From Symbiodinium natans (Eukaryota > Sar > Dinophyceae > Suessiales > Symbiodiniaceae), in the NCBI GenBank assembly GCA_905221605.1, contig CAJNDS010001019.1, positions 1 through 41,317 of the forward strand: a stretch of DNA of 41,317 nucleotides. The letters are read 5' to 3'. Under the pieces are notes generated by a model that searched no databases, was not told where the DNA came from, and saw only the letters and a list, made by a program, of their open reading frames with translations. Shown in pieces: positions 19,538 to 28,422 of the stretch. The translations under genes and the position numbers were made by a program. The first letter of the stretch is position 1. Each line of letters begins with the position of its first letter.

Positions 19538-20596
19538 TCACAGGCATATAAGCATTCCGAGCTGCACTTTCTCAACCACAAAGTTCGGCCACAGGAAGTC
19601 TGCATACCATGATTGTGTCTTGATGTTGTCGATGCCACCGTTCATCATCGGTAGACGTAAGTGCGGCATTTGGGCACAAAGGCCTTGGACAAGCTCGGAA
19701 GCACTCTCAAAGGCCAAGTCTGCAAAGGCCGTCTCGCTAACTCCCCGGTCGATGGAACTAAACACCTCGTCTCGCCTTCCAGAAAAAAGTCCTTGGCCGG
19801 ACAGCAGCTCGAACAGGACGCAGCCCAAACCCCACCAGTCCACAGCAGCAGTGTGGCCGGTCTTCCTTACCATCTCGGGGGCCATGTACTCCGCTGTGCC
19901 CACAAAACTATAAGCACGGCCACTGCAAAGCTTCGCGGATCCAAAATCACACAGCTTGCAGCAGCCACGGGCGTCCAACAACATGTTCTTGGGCTTCACA
20001 TCTCTATGCATGATCTGCTTGGAGTGCATGTAGGAGAGCGCCTCCGCCACACACGCCACGTGTTCGCGAACCACCGCCGGGTTGCCCCAAAGGCTGGCAG
20101 AAGTATACACACCCACGAGGTCTTGCAACACTTCCATCACAAGAACTGTGTTTGCCACAGACTCCACATGTCCGTAGAACCGGACAATGCACGGATGTCC
20201 TTGGCATATTTCGAGGGCTTCGCGCTCCACCTGTGCAGCGGCCTCAAGCTGGCGGTGCTTTAGCAGCTGGTGGGAAATCGTCTTGAGGGCGTACGATTTC
20301 CCGTCCTCCTCGTGCAGTGTGACATCACCAAACGCACCACTTCCCAGTTCACGTTTCGAAGCCATTGCTGCGGGCCCAAGCTCGGATTGAAGATCGAGTC
20401 CACGACAAGCTTCCAAACTCTGCGGAGGAGACGCTGAGCCGGCATCCAAGTTTGCAGGAACGAAGACGAAGTCTGCCCACCGCTGGCGCCGCTTTTCCTC
20501 CTCGTGGTCGAGCAGTGCAATCGTAGCGCTCGAACATACAGGGCACAGCAGCGAGGCATGCAGCGCGGACAGGATTACGGTTTCCAAGAAACCCAT
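19538..20596 (-). CDS. AGC-type Ser/Thr protein kinase, copy 3
   Basis: Likely phosphorylates Ser/Thr on unknown substrates. From the first in-frame ATG (20596) the frame codes 352 residues. Counting from the upstream open frame at 20677 (28th codon = this ATG), the glycine loop GSGAFGDV lies at 112-119, the ATP lysine at K132 (SYALK), HRDVKPKN at 224-231, DFG at 244-246, the GTAEYMAPE activation/P+1 segment at 260-268 and the DWWGLG helix at 280-285. SFVGTAEYMAPE and VDWWGLG are close to RSK/S6K/PKA patterns. The usual AGC C-tail with hydrophobic motif is absent from this frame; a possible tail exon lies at 19249-19416. A Cys-containing N-terminal segment (LCPVC) precedes the kinase domain. 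Confidence 0.85.
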   Translation of the reverse strand: MGFLETVILSALHASLLCPVCSSATIALLDHEEEKRRQRWADFVFVPANLDAGSASPPQSLEACRGLDLQSELGPAAMASKRELGSGAFGDVTLHEEDGKSYALKTISHQLLKHRQLEAAAQVEREALEICQGHPCIVRFYGHVESVANTVLVMEVLQDLVGVYTSASLWGNPAVVREHVACVAEALSYMHSKQIMHRDVKPKNMLLDARGCCKLCDFGSAKLCSGRAYSFVGTAEYMAPEMVRKTGHTAAVDWWGLGCVLFELLSGQGLFSGRRDEVFSSIDRGVSETAFADLAFESASELVQGLCAQMPHLRLPMMNGGIDNIKTQSWYADFLWPNFVVEKVQLGMLICL

Positions 20597-20670
20597 CTTT
20601 GGAAGATCTGCGATTCTAACCGACACTGCTCGAAACAAACTAGCTGCAGAGGCGACAAACCATCCGTGCT

Positions 20671-20801
20671 CTAGCAAAGCGAGAGGAGCAGCGGTTAGCC
20701 CGGCCCCCTAGCATTTCAGAAGCGTGTCAGCTGTCTCCAAAAACTTTTCAGGTGTAATGTCCTGATATGTCGTGATGTGCAGCCTGCCTGTTTTCAGGCA
20801 G
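20671..20801 (-). promoter_or_regulatory. Conserved spacer hairpin and polypyrimidine-AG acceptor (copy 3)
   Basis: At 20784-20801 CTGCCTG-TTTT-CAGGCAG forms a perfect 7-bp stem with a 4-nt loop. On the minus strand, 110 nt downstream, CCGCTGCTCCTCTCGCTTTGCTAG ends at 20671: a long pyrimidine tract plus TAG, a good 3' splice or trans-splice acceptor 75 nt before the kinase ATG. Equivalent hairpins lie at 19189, 23712, 29669, 31264 and 32861. The role in RNA processing or termination is inferred. Confidence 0.45.
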
Positions 20802-21052
20802 CGGTCAGACTGGCAAATGAAACTTCGAAAATGGAGCCGCAGCTCAAGCTTTCTTGAGCACACGCTCCAAGAACTTGGCCTGCGCCTTTGTCCTGCCGGC
20901 ACTACCGGCACTGGATGCACTGGCGTTGCATGAAGCTTGCGAGCTTGAGCTTGATGCTTGCGGCGGGATGCGGCTCTCACGAGAGGTCACCAAGAGCGTT
21001 GGCAGTGCCATCTGGTGCCTCAGGTGCCATCATCATCGCAACTACCCTCTAT

Positions 21053-22010
21053 AGCATCTTACTGCTTTAAGTGCTTAGCATTCCGAGCTGCATGTTCGGC
21101 CACCGTTGTATTTCATCATCGGTAGACGGTGCACTTCAAAGGCCTTGTCTCGGAAGCACTCTCGATGCAAAGGCCCTCCGGACAGCTCGCGGCCTCGCAG
21201 CAGTGTGTCTTCCTTACCATCTCGGGGGCCATGTACTCCGCTGTGCCCACAAAACTATAAGCACGGCCACTGCAAAGCTTCGCGGATCCAAAATTGCAGC
21301 AGCCACGGGCGTCCAACAACATGTTCTTGGGCTTCACATCTCTATGCATGATCTGCTTGGAGTGCATGTAGGAGAGCGCCTCCGCCACACACGCCACGTG
21401 TTCGCGAACCGCCGGGTTGCCCCAAAGGCTGGCAGAAGTATACACACCCACGAGGTCTTGCAACACTTCCATCACAAGAACTGTGTTTGCCACAGACTCC
21501 ACATGTCCGTAGAACCGGACAATGCACGGATGTCCTTGGCATATTTCGAGGGCTTCGCGCTCCACCTGTGCAGCGGCCTCAAGCTGGCGGTGCTTTAGCA
21601 GCTGGTGGGAAATCGTCTTGAGGGCGTACGATTTCCCGTCCTCCTCGCAGTGTGACATCACCAAACGCACCACTTCCCAGTTCACGTTTCGAAGCCATTG
21701 CTGTGGGCCCAAGCTCGGATTGAAGATCGAGTCCACGACAAGCTTCCAAACTCTGCGGAGGAGACGCTGAGCCGGCATCCAAGTTTGCAGGAACGAAGAC
21801 GAAGTCTGCCCACCGCTGGCGCCGCTTTTCCTCCTCGTGGTCGAGCAGTGCAATCGTAGCGCTCGAACATACAGGGCACAGCAGCGAGGCATGCAGCGCG
21901 GACAGGATTACGGTTTCCAAGAAACCCATCTTTGGAAGATCTGCGATTCTAACCGACACTGCTCGAAACAAACTAGCTGCAGAGGCGACAAACCATCCGT
22001 GCTCTAGCAA
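21053..22010 (-). pseudogene. Kinase copy 4, heavily deleted
   Basis: The N-terminal part to the glycine loop is intact, then a 2-nt deletion (CCTCCTCGCAG near 21645) shifts the frame. Loss of KLCD turns C-K-L-C-D-F-G into C-N-F-G, removing the metal-binding Asp of DFG. The C-lobe and adjoining spacer (21053-21230) are shortened by several hundred bases through a series of small deletions, leaving scattered matching words. This copy cannot be active. Confidence 0.85.
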
Positions 22011-22465
22011 AGCGAGAGGAGCAGCGGTTAGCCCGGCCCCCTAGCATTTCAGAAGCGTGTCAGCTGTCTCCAAAAACTTTTCAGGTGTAATGTCCTGATA
22101 TGTCGTGATGTGCAGCCTGCCTGTTTTCAGGCAGCGGTCAGACTGGCAAATGAAACTTCGAAAATGGAGCCGCAGCTCAAGCTTTCTTGAGCACACGCTC
22201 CAAGAACTTGGCCTGCGCCTTTGTCCTGCCGGCACTACCGGCACTGGATGCACTGGCGTTGCATGAAGCTTGCGAGCTTGAGCTTGATGCTTGCGGCGGG
22301 ATGCGGCTCTCACGAGAGGTCACCAAGAGCGTTGGCAGTGCTGTCTGGTGCCTCAGGTGCCATCATCATCGCAACTACCCTCTATAGGGACTCTAGCTAC
22401 AGGAGGCTGCGGCAGCTTTCATCTTACGAGGAAGTATGCTTTAAGTGCTTAGCTGCACTGGTGGT

Positions 22466-23524
22466 TCACAGGCATATAAGCATTCCGAGCTGCACTTTCT
22501 CAACCACAAAGTTCGGCCACAGGAAGTCTGCATACCATGATTGTGTCTTGATGTTGTCGATGCCACCGTTCATCATCGGTAGACGTAAGTGCGGCATTTG
22601 GGCACAAAGGCCTTGGACAAGCTCGGAAGCACTCTCAAAGGCCAAGTCTGCAAAGGCCGTCTCGCTAACTCCCCGGTCGATGGAACTAAACACCTCGTCT
22701 CGCCTTCCAGAAAAAAGTCCTTGGCCGGACAGCAGCTCGAACAGGACGCAGCCCAAACCCCACCAGTCCACAGCAGCAGTGTGGCCGGTCTTCCTTACCA
22801 TCTCGGGGGCCATGTACTCCGCTGTGCCCACAAAACTATAAGCACGGCCACTGCAAAGCTTCGCGGATCCAAAATCACACAGCTTGCAGCAGCCACGGGC
22901 GTCCAACAACATGTTCTTGGGCTTCACATCTCTATGCATGATCTGCTTGGAGTGCATGTAGGAGAGCGCCTCCGCCACACACGCCACGTGTTCGCGAACC
23001 ACCGCCGGGTTGCCCCAAAGGCTGGCAGAAGTATACACACCCACGAGGTCTTGCAACACTTCCATCACAAGAACTGTGTTTGCCACAGACTCCACATGTC
23101 CGTAGAACCGGACAATGCACGGATGTCCTTGGCATATTTCGAGGGCTTCGCGCTCCACCTGTGCAGCGGCCTCAAGCTGGCGGTGCTTTAGCAGCTGGTG
23201 GGAAATCGTCTTGAGGGCGTACGATTTCCCGTCCTCCTCGTGCAGTGTGACATCACCAAACGCACCACTTCCCAGTTCACGTTTCGAAGCCATTGCTGCG
23301 GGCCCAAGCTCGGATTGAAGATCGAGTCCACGACAAGCTTCCAAACTCTGCGGAGGAGACGCTGAGCCGGCATCCAAGTTTGCAGGAACGAAGACGAAGT
23401 CTGCCCACCGCTGGCGCCGCTTTTCCTCCTCGTGGTCGAGCAGTGCAATCGTAGCGCTCGAACATACAGGGCACAGCAGCGAGGCATGCAGCGCGGACAG
23501 GATTACGGTTTCCAAGAAACCCAT
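22466..23524 (-). CDS. AGC-type Ser/Thr protein kinase, copy 5
   Basis: Intact, with a predicted protein identical to copy 3. ATG at 23524; the open frame extends upstream to a non-ATG codon at 23605 and is closed by TAG just before. The longer N-P-A-V-V-R form is present, as in copies 3 and 6-12. Hairpin at 23712-23729 upstream; the candidate tail exon lies immediately downstream on the minus strand. It is flanked by the deleted copy 4 and the rearranged copy 6. Confidence 0.85.
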   Translation of the reverse strand: MGFLETVILSALHASLLCPVCSSATIALLDHEEEKRRQRWADFVFVPANLDAGSASPPQSLEACRGLDLQSELGPAAMASKRELGSGAFGDVTLHEEDGKSYALKTISHQLLKHRQLEAAAQVEREALEICQGHPCIVRFYGHVESVANTVLVMEVLQDLVGVYTSASLWGNPAVVREHVACVAEALSYMHSKQIMHRDVKPKNMLLDARGCCKLCDFGSAKLCSGRAYSFVGTAEYMAPEMVRKTGHTAAVDWWGLGCVLFELLSGQGLFSGRRDEVFSSIDRGVSETAFADLAFESASELVQGLCAQMPHLRLPMMNGGIDNIKTQSWYADFLWPNFVVEKVQLGMLICL

Positions 23525-24060
23525 CTTTGGAAGATCTGCGATTCTAACCGACACTGCTCGAAACAAACTAGCTGCAGAGGCGACAAACCATCCGTGCTCT
23601 AGCAAAGCGAGAGGAGCAGCGGTTAGCCCGGCCCCCTAGCATTTCAGAAGCGTGTCAGCTGTCTCCAAAAACTTTTCAGGTGTAATGTCCTGATATGTCG
23701 TGATGTGCAGCCTGCCTGTTTTCAGGCAGCGGTCAGACTGGCAAATGAAACTTCGAAAATGGAGCCGCAGCTCAAGCTTTCTTGAGCACACGCTCCAAGA
23801 ACTTGGCCTGCGCCTTTGTCCTGCCGGCACTACCGGCACTGGATGCACTGGCGTTGCATGAAGCTTGCGAGCTTGAGCTTGATGCTTGCGGCGGGATGCG
23901 GCTCTCACGAGAGGTCACCAAGAGCGTTGGCAGTGCTGTCTGGTGCCTCAGGTGCCATCATCATCGCAACTACCCTCTATAGGGACTCTAGCTACAGGAG
24001 GCTGCGGCAGCTTTCATCTTACGAGGAAGTATGCTTTAAGTGCTTAGCTGCACTGGTGGT

Positions 24061-25554
24061 TCACAGGCATATAAGCATTCCGAGCTGCACTTTCTCAACC
24101 ACAAAGTTCGGCCACAGGAAGTCTGCATACCATGATTGTGTCTTGATGTTGTCGATGCCACCGTTCATCATCGGTAGACGTAAGTGCGGCATTTGGGCAC
24201 AAAGGCCTTGGACAAGCTCGGAAGCACTCTCAAAGGCCAAGTCTGCAAAGGCCGTCTCGCTAACTCCCCGGTCGATGGAACTAAACACCTCGTCTCGCCT
24301 TCCAGAAAAAAGTCCTTGGCCGGACAGCAGCTCGAACAGGACGCAGCCCAAACCCCACCAGTCCACAGCAGCAGTGTGGCCGGTCTTCCTTACCATCTCG
24401 GGGGCCATGTACTCCGCTGTGCCCACAAAACTATAAGCACGGCCACTGCAAAGCTTCGCGGATCCAAAATCACACAGCTTGCAGCAGCCACGGGCGTCCA
24501 ACAACATGTTCTTGGGCTTCACATCTCTATGCATGATCTGCTTGGAGTGCATGTAGGAGAGCGCCTCCGCCACACACGCCACGTGTTCGCGAACCACCGC
24601 CGGGTTGCCCCAAAGGCTGGCAGAAGTATACACACCCACGAGGTCTTGCAACACTTCCATCACAAGAACTGTGTTTGCCACAGACTCCACATGTCCGTAG
24701 AACCGGACAATGCACGGATGTCCTTGGCATATTTCGAGGGCTTCGCGCTCCACCTGTGCAGCGGCCTCAAGCTGGCGGTGCTTTAGCAGCTGGTGGGAAA
24801 TCGTCTTGAGGGCGTACGATTTCCCGTCCTCCTCGTGCAGTGTGACATCACCAAACGCACCACTTCCCAGTTCACGTTTCGAAGCCATTGCTGCGGGCCC
24901 AAGCTCGGATTGAAGATCGAGTCCACGACAAGCTTCCAAACTCTGCGGAGGAGACGCTGATCCAAGTTTGCAGGAACGAAGACGAAGTCTGCCCACCGCT
25001 GGCGCCGCTTTTCCTCCTCGTGGTCGAGCAGTGCTCGTAGCAGCACAGCAGCCATGCAACAGCTGGCTGCGATGCTTTAGCAGCTGGCTCTTCGTAGCTT
25101 GAGCGGCGTACGATTTGTCCTCCTCGTGCAGTGTGACATGCACCAAACGCACCACTTCCCAGTTCACGTTTCGAAGCACCACTTCCCAGTTCACGTTTCG
25201 AAGCCATGCTGCGGGCCCAAGCTCGGATTGAAGATCGAGTCCACGACAAGCTTCCAAACTCTGCGGAGGAGACGCTGAGCCGGCATCCAAGTTTGCAGGA
25301 ACGAAGACGAAGTCTGCCCACCGCTGGCGCCGCTTTTCCTCCTCGTGGTCGAGCAGTGCAATCGTAGCGCTCGAACATACAGGGCACAGCAGCGAGGCAT
25401 GCAGCGCGGACAGGATTACGGTTTCCAAGAAACCCATCTTTGGAAGATCTGCGATTCTAACCGACACTGCTCGAAACAAACTAGCTGCAGAGGCGACAAA
25501 CCATCCGTGCTCTAGCAAAGCGAGAGGAGCAGCGGTTAGCCCGGCCCCTAGCAT
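24061..25554 (-). CDS. Kinase copy 6 with internal N-terminal duplication (497 codons)
   Basis: One C is missing from the spacer C-run (GGCCCCTAG here, GGCCCCCTAG elsewhere), so an ATG at 25554 is in frame (MLGAGLTAAPLALLEHGWF). The segment around 24960-25210 holds a rearranged partial duplication: the pre-kinase region and glycine-loop start appear twice, with scrambled short pieces between, and the frame stays open throughout. The second, downstream kinase domain is complete with GSGAFGDV, ALK, HRDVKPKN, DFG and APE. It may encode a kinase with a longer N-terminus, or be a recombination or assembly product. Confidence 0.6.
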   Translation of the reverse strand: MLGAGLTAAPLALLEHGWFVASAASLFRAVSVRIADLPKMGFLETVILSALHASLLCPVCSSATIALLDHEEEKRRQRWADFVFVPANLDAGSASPPQSLEACRGLDLQSELGPAAWLRNVNWEVVLRNVNWEVVRLVHVTLHEEDKSYAAQATKSQLLKHRSQLLHGCCAATSTARPRGGKAAPAVGRLRLRSCKLGSASPPQSLEACRGLDLQSELGPAAMASKRELGSGAFGDVTLHEEDGKSYALKTISHQLLKHRQLEAAAQVEREALEICQGHPCIVRFYGHVESVANTVLVMEVLQDLVGVYTSASLWGNPAVVREHVACVAEALSYMHSKQIMHRDVKPKNMLLDARGCCKLCDFGSAKLCSGRAYSFVGTAEYMAPEMVRKTGHTAAVDWWGLGCVLFELLSGQGLFSGRRDEVFSSIDRGVSETAFADLAFESASELVQGLCAQMPHLRLPMMNGGIDNIKTQSWYADFLWPNFVVEKVQLGMLICL

Positions 25555-25994
25555 TTCAGAAGCGTGTCAGCTGTCCTGCCCTTCAAGCACATGCAATCTC
25601 CAAAACTTTTCAGGTGTCATGTCCTGATATGTCGTGATGCGCAGCCTGCCTGTTTTCAGGCAGCGGTCAGACTGGCAAATGAAACTTCGAAAATGGAGCC
25701 GCAGCTCAAGCTTTCTTGAGCACACGCTCCAAGAACTTGGCCTGCGCCTTTGTCCTGCCGGCACTACCGGCACTGGATGCACTGGCGTTGCATGAAGCTT
25801 GCGAGCTTGAGCTTGATGCTTGCGGCGGGATGCGGCTCTCACGAGAGGTCACCAAGAGCGTTGGCAGTGCTGTCTGGTGCCTCAGGTGCCATCATCATCG
25901 CAACTACCCTCTATAGGGACTCTAGCTACAGGAGGCTGCGGCAGCTTTCATCTTACGAGGAAGTATGCTTTAAGTGCTTAGCTGCACTGGTGGT

Positions 25995-26461
25995 TCACAG
26001 GCATATAAGCATTCCGAGCTGCACTTTCTCAACCACAAAGTTCGGCCACAGGAAGTCTGCATACCATGATTGTGTCTTGATGTTGTCGATGCCACCGTTC
26101 ATCATCGGTAGACGTAAGTGCGGCATTTGGGCACAAAGGCCTTGGACAAGCTCGGAAGCACTCTCAAAGGCCAAGTCTGCAAAGGCCGTCTCGCTAACTC
26201 CCCGGTCGATGGAACTAAACACCTCGTCTCGCCTTCCAGAAAAAAGTCCTTGGCCGGACAGCAGCTCGAAAAGGACGCAGCCCAAACCCCACCAGTCCAC
26301 AGCAGCAGTGTGGCCGGTCTTCCTTACCATCTCGGGGGCCATGTACTCCGCTGTGCCCACAAAACTATAAGCCCGGCCACTGCAAAGCTTCGCGGATCCA
26401 AAATCACACAGCTTGCAGCAGCCACGGGCGTCCAACAACATGTTCTTGGGCTTCACGTCTC
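25995..26461 (-). pseudogene. Kinase copy 7, C-terminal part (split by insertion)
   Basis: Holds the region from the catalytic loop (DVKPKN) to the LICL terminus. On its 5' side it is cut within the M-H-R-D codons by an 831-bp element at 26464-27294; the N-terminal remainder is 27297-27967. Motifs DFG, APE and DWWGLG are intact. Precise removal of the element and one TA would restore the frame, but no canonical GT/GC-AG intron boundaries do this. Confidence 0.85.
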
Positions 26462-26463
26462 TA

Positions 26464-27294
26464 CCAGGAGGGCGCTTTGGATATAACTTGTTTATAACTT
26501 GGTTATAACTTAGTTATAAATCCTGTAACTGAGTTATAAGTGAGTTATAAGTATGTCGATTTTTGTTGAACTTATAAATGTTTATAAGTCACTTATAATT
26601 ACTTGGCCTGTCGGACTTATGCGGACTTATGTGGACTTATAACTACTTACGAACCACCTTTTTTTTGTTGTCTTTGTTGTTGCTTTTCGTGTCATGTTGT
26701 TGTGATAAATCGGCTTTCCTTGTAGCTCGACTTGCCATTGCAGCCTCAAGGTTTTGTCCGTTTTCCCACTTGTAGCCGCGCTATGGCAGCCGCACCAGTG
26801 CGTCATGTTTCCACGCGCCGGGCCACGCAAAAAAACTCACTAACATCCTGCTCTACGTTCCGCAGCATTTTTGCCACCCTGATAAAATACTGGCCAATTG
26901 CGAGATCATGCGACGTGCTTGCGAGAGCTGTCATGCCGCTATACCCTCAACCCCAAACCCAGCTACCAGAACCCAAGCCGAGCAGACGGTGGAAACCTTG
27001 CAGTGCCACAATTGCCGCTTGAGCAAGGCAGTCTCCCAACGCCGCCAGCACGGGCTACGCTGCCTGCGTCGGACGTGCGAGAGTGTCCAGTTGGCGGTTG
27101 CGAAAATGGGATGCGAAAATCACCATTCCTGGCAAACGGACGGCGATCGTACAAAATACAATTTTGTGAAAACCTGTAGGACTTAGGTCTACTTATAAGT
27201 TACTTATAAGTTACTTATAACTCACTTATAAATACTCCAACCTAAGTCACTTATAAGTGGGTTATAAGTCCGTAAGTTCAAAGTGTCCTCCTGG
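26464..27294. mobile_element. 831-bp TIR element inserted in kinase copy 7
   Basis: The ends CCAGGAGG and CCTCCTGG are perfect inverse repeats; TA flanks both (26462-26463, 27295-27296), and intact copies show CTCTATGC at the empty site. Subterminal arms (26480-26640 and 27185-27270) are crowded with ACTTATAA / TTATAAGT words in both orientations. The core (about 26645-27180) is GC-richer and holds no transposase. The TA duplication suggests Tc1/mariner- or similar-class mobilisation of a non-autonomous element. Confidence 0.85.
26908..27186 (+). CDS. Hypothetical Cys-rich ORF in the element core
   Basis: A 92-codon ATG frame in the GC-richer core of the 831-bp element. It has paired cysteines (C-E-S-C-H near the start and C-H-N-C-R in the middle) and further C, H and basic residues, reminiscent of a small zinc-binding protein but matching no named motif. 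Two other frames are also open here, so it may be chance or a captured genomic fragment. No transposase signature. Confidence 0.2.
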   Translation: MRRACESCHAAIPSTPNPATRTQAEQTVETLQCHNCRLSKAVSQRRQHGLRCLRRTCESVQLAVAKMGCENHHSWQTDGDRTKYNFVKTCRT

Positions 27295-27296
27295 TA

Positions 27297-27967
27297 TGCA
27301 TGATCTGCTTGGAGTGCATGTAGGAGAGCGCCTCCGCCACACACGCCACGTGTTCGCGAACCACCGCCGGGTTGCCCCAAAGGCTGGCAGAAGTATACAC
27401 ACCCACGAGGTCTTGCAACACTTCCATCACAAGCACTGTGTTTGCCACAGACTCCACATGTCCGTAGAACCGGACAATGCACGGATGTCCTTGGCATAAT
27501 TCGAGGGCTTCGCGCTCCACCTGTGCAGCGGCCTCAAGCTGGCGGTGCTTTAGCAGCTGGTGGGAAATCGTCTTGAGGGCGTACGATTTCCCGTCCTCCT
27601 CGTGCAGTGTGACATCACCAAACGCACCACTTCCCAGTTCAGGCTTCGAAGCCATTGCTGCGGACCCAAGCTCGGATTGAAGATCGAGTCCACGACAAGC
27701 TTCCAAACTCTGCGGAGGAGACGCTGAGCCGGCATCCAAGTTTGCAGGAACGAAGGCGAAGAGTGCCCACCGTCGGCGCCGCTTCTCCTCCTCGTGGTCG
27801 AGCAGTGCAATCGTAGCGCTCGAACATACAGGGCACAGCAGCGAGGCATGCAGCGCGGACAGGATTACGGTTTCCAAGAAACCCATCTTTGGAAGATCTG
27901 CGATTCTAACCGACACTGCTCGAAACAAACTAGCTGCAGAGGCGACAAACCATCCGTGCTCTAGCAA
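27297..27967 (-). pseudogene. Kinase copy 7, N-terminal part (split by insertion)
   Basis: Codes the region up to Q-I-M-H of the catalytic loop (in-frame ATG at 27886) and then enters the inserted element. It carries changes shared only with copy 11 (P102S, R109P, I157L) plus private ones (Q65R, D69L, V71A) in the pre-kinase segment. Glycine loop and ATP lysine are intact. Confidence 0.85.
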
Positions 27968-28422
27968 AGCGAGAGGAGCAGCGGTTAGCCCGGCCCCCTA
28001 GCATTTCAGAAGCGTGTCAGCTGTCTCCAAAAACTTTTCAGGTGTAATGTCCTGATATGTCGTGATGTGCAGCCTGCCTGTTTTCAGGCAGCGGTCAGAC
28101 TGGCAAATGAAACTTCGAAAATGGAGCCGCAGCTCAAGCTTTCTTGAGCACACGCTCCAAGAACTTGGCCTGCGCCTTTGTCCTGCCGGCACTACCGGCA
28201 CTGGATGCACTGGCGTTGCATGAAGCTTGCGAGCTTGAGCTTGATGCTTGCGGCGGGATGCGGCTCTCACGAGAGGTCACCAAGAGCGTTGGCAGTGCTG
28301 TCTGGTGCCTCAGGTGCCATCATCATCGCAACTACCCTCTATAGGGACTCTAGCTACAGGAGGCTGCGGCAGCTTTCATCTTACGAGGAAGTATGCTTTA
28401 AGTGCTTAGCTGCACTGGTGGT

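Noticed and set aside
19293-19913. Plus-strand 206- and 200-codon frames repeated in every kinase unit
   Set aside because: They lie antisense to a protein with all kinase motifs and recur only because the unit recurs. Their residue pattern matches nothing.
20821-20845. Spliced-leader relic in the kinase spacer
   Set aside because: Only a CCATTTT core resembles the dinoflagellate leader; the rest does not align, so it is probably chance.
20708-20980. Minus-strand 90-codon spacer frame ending D-T-L-L-K-C as a separate gene
   Set aside because: It lacks an ATG start, overlaps the better-supported tail exon in another frame, and changes its C-terminus with every spacer indel.
26464-27294. The 831-bp insertion as an introner (new spliceable intron)
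   Set aside because: No cut within the duplicated TA gives GT/GC/GA...AG boundaries that restore the kinase frame, so it is treated as a disrupting insertion.
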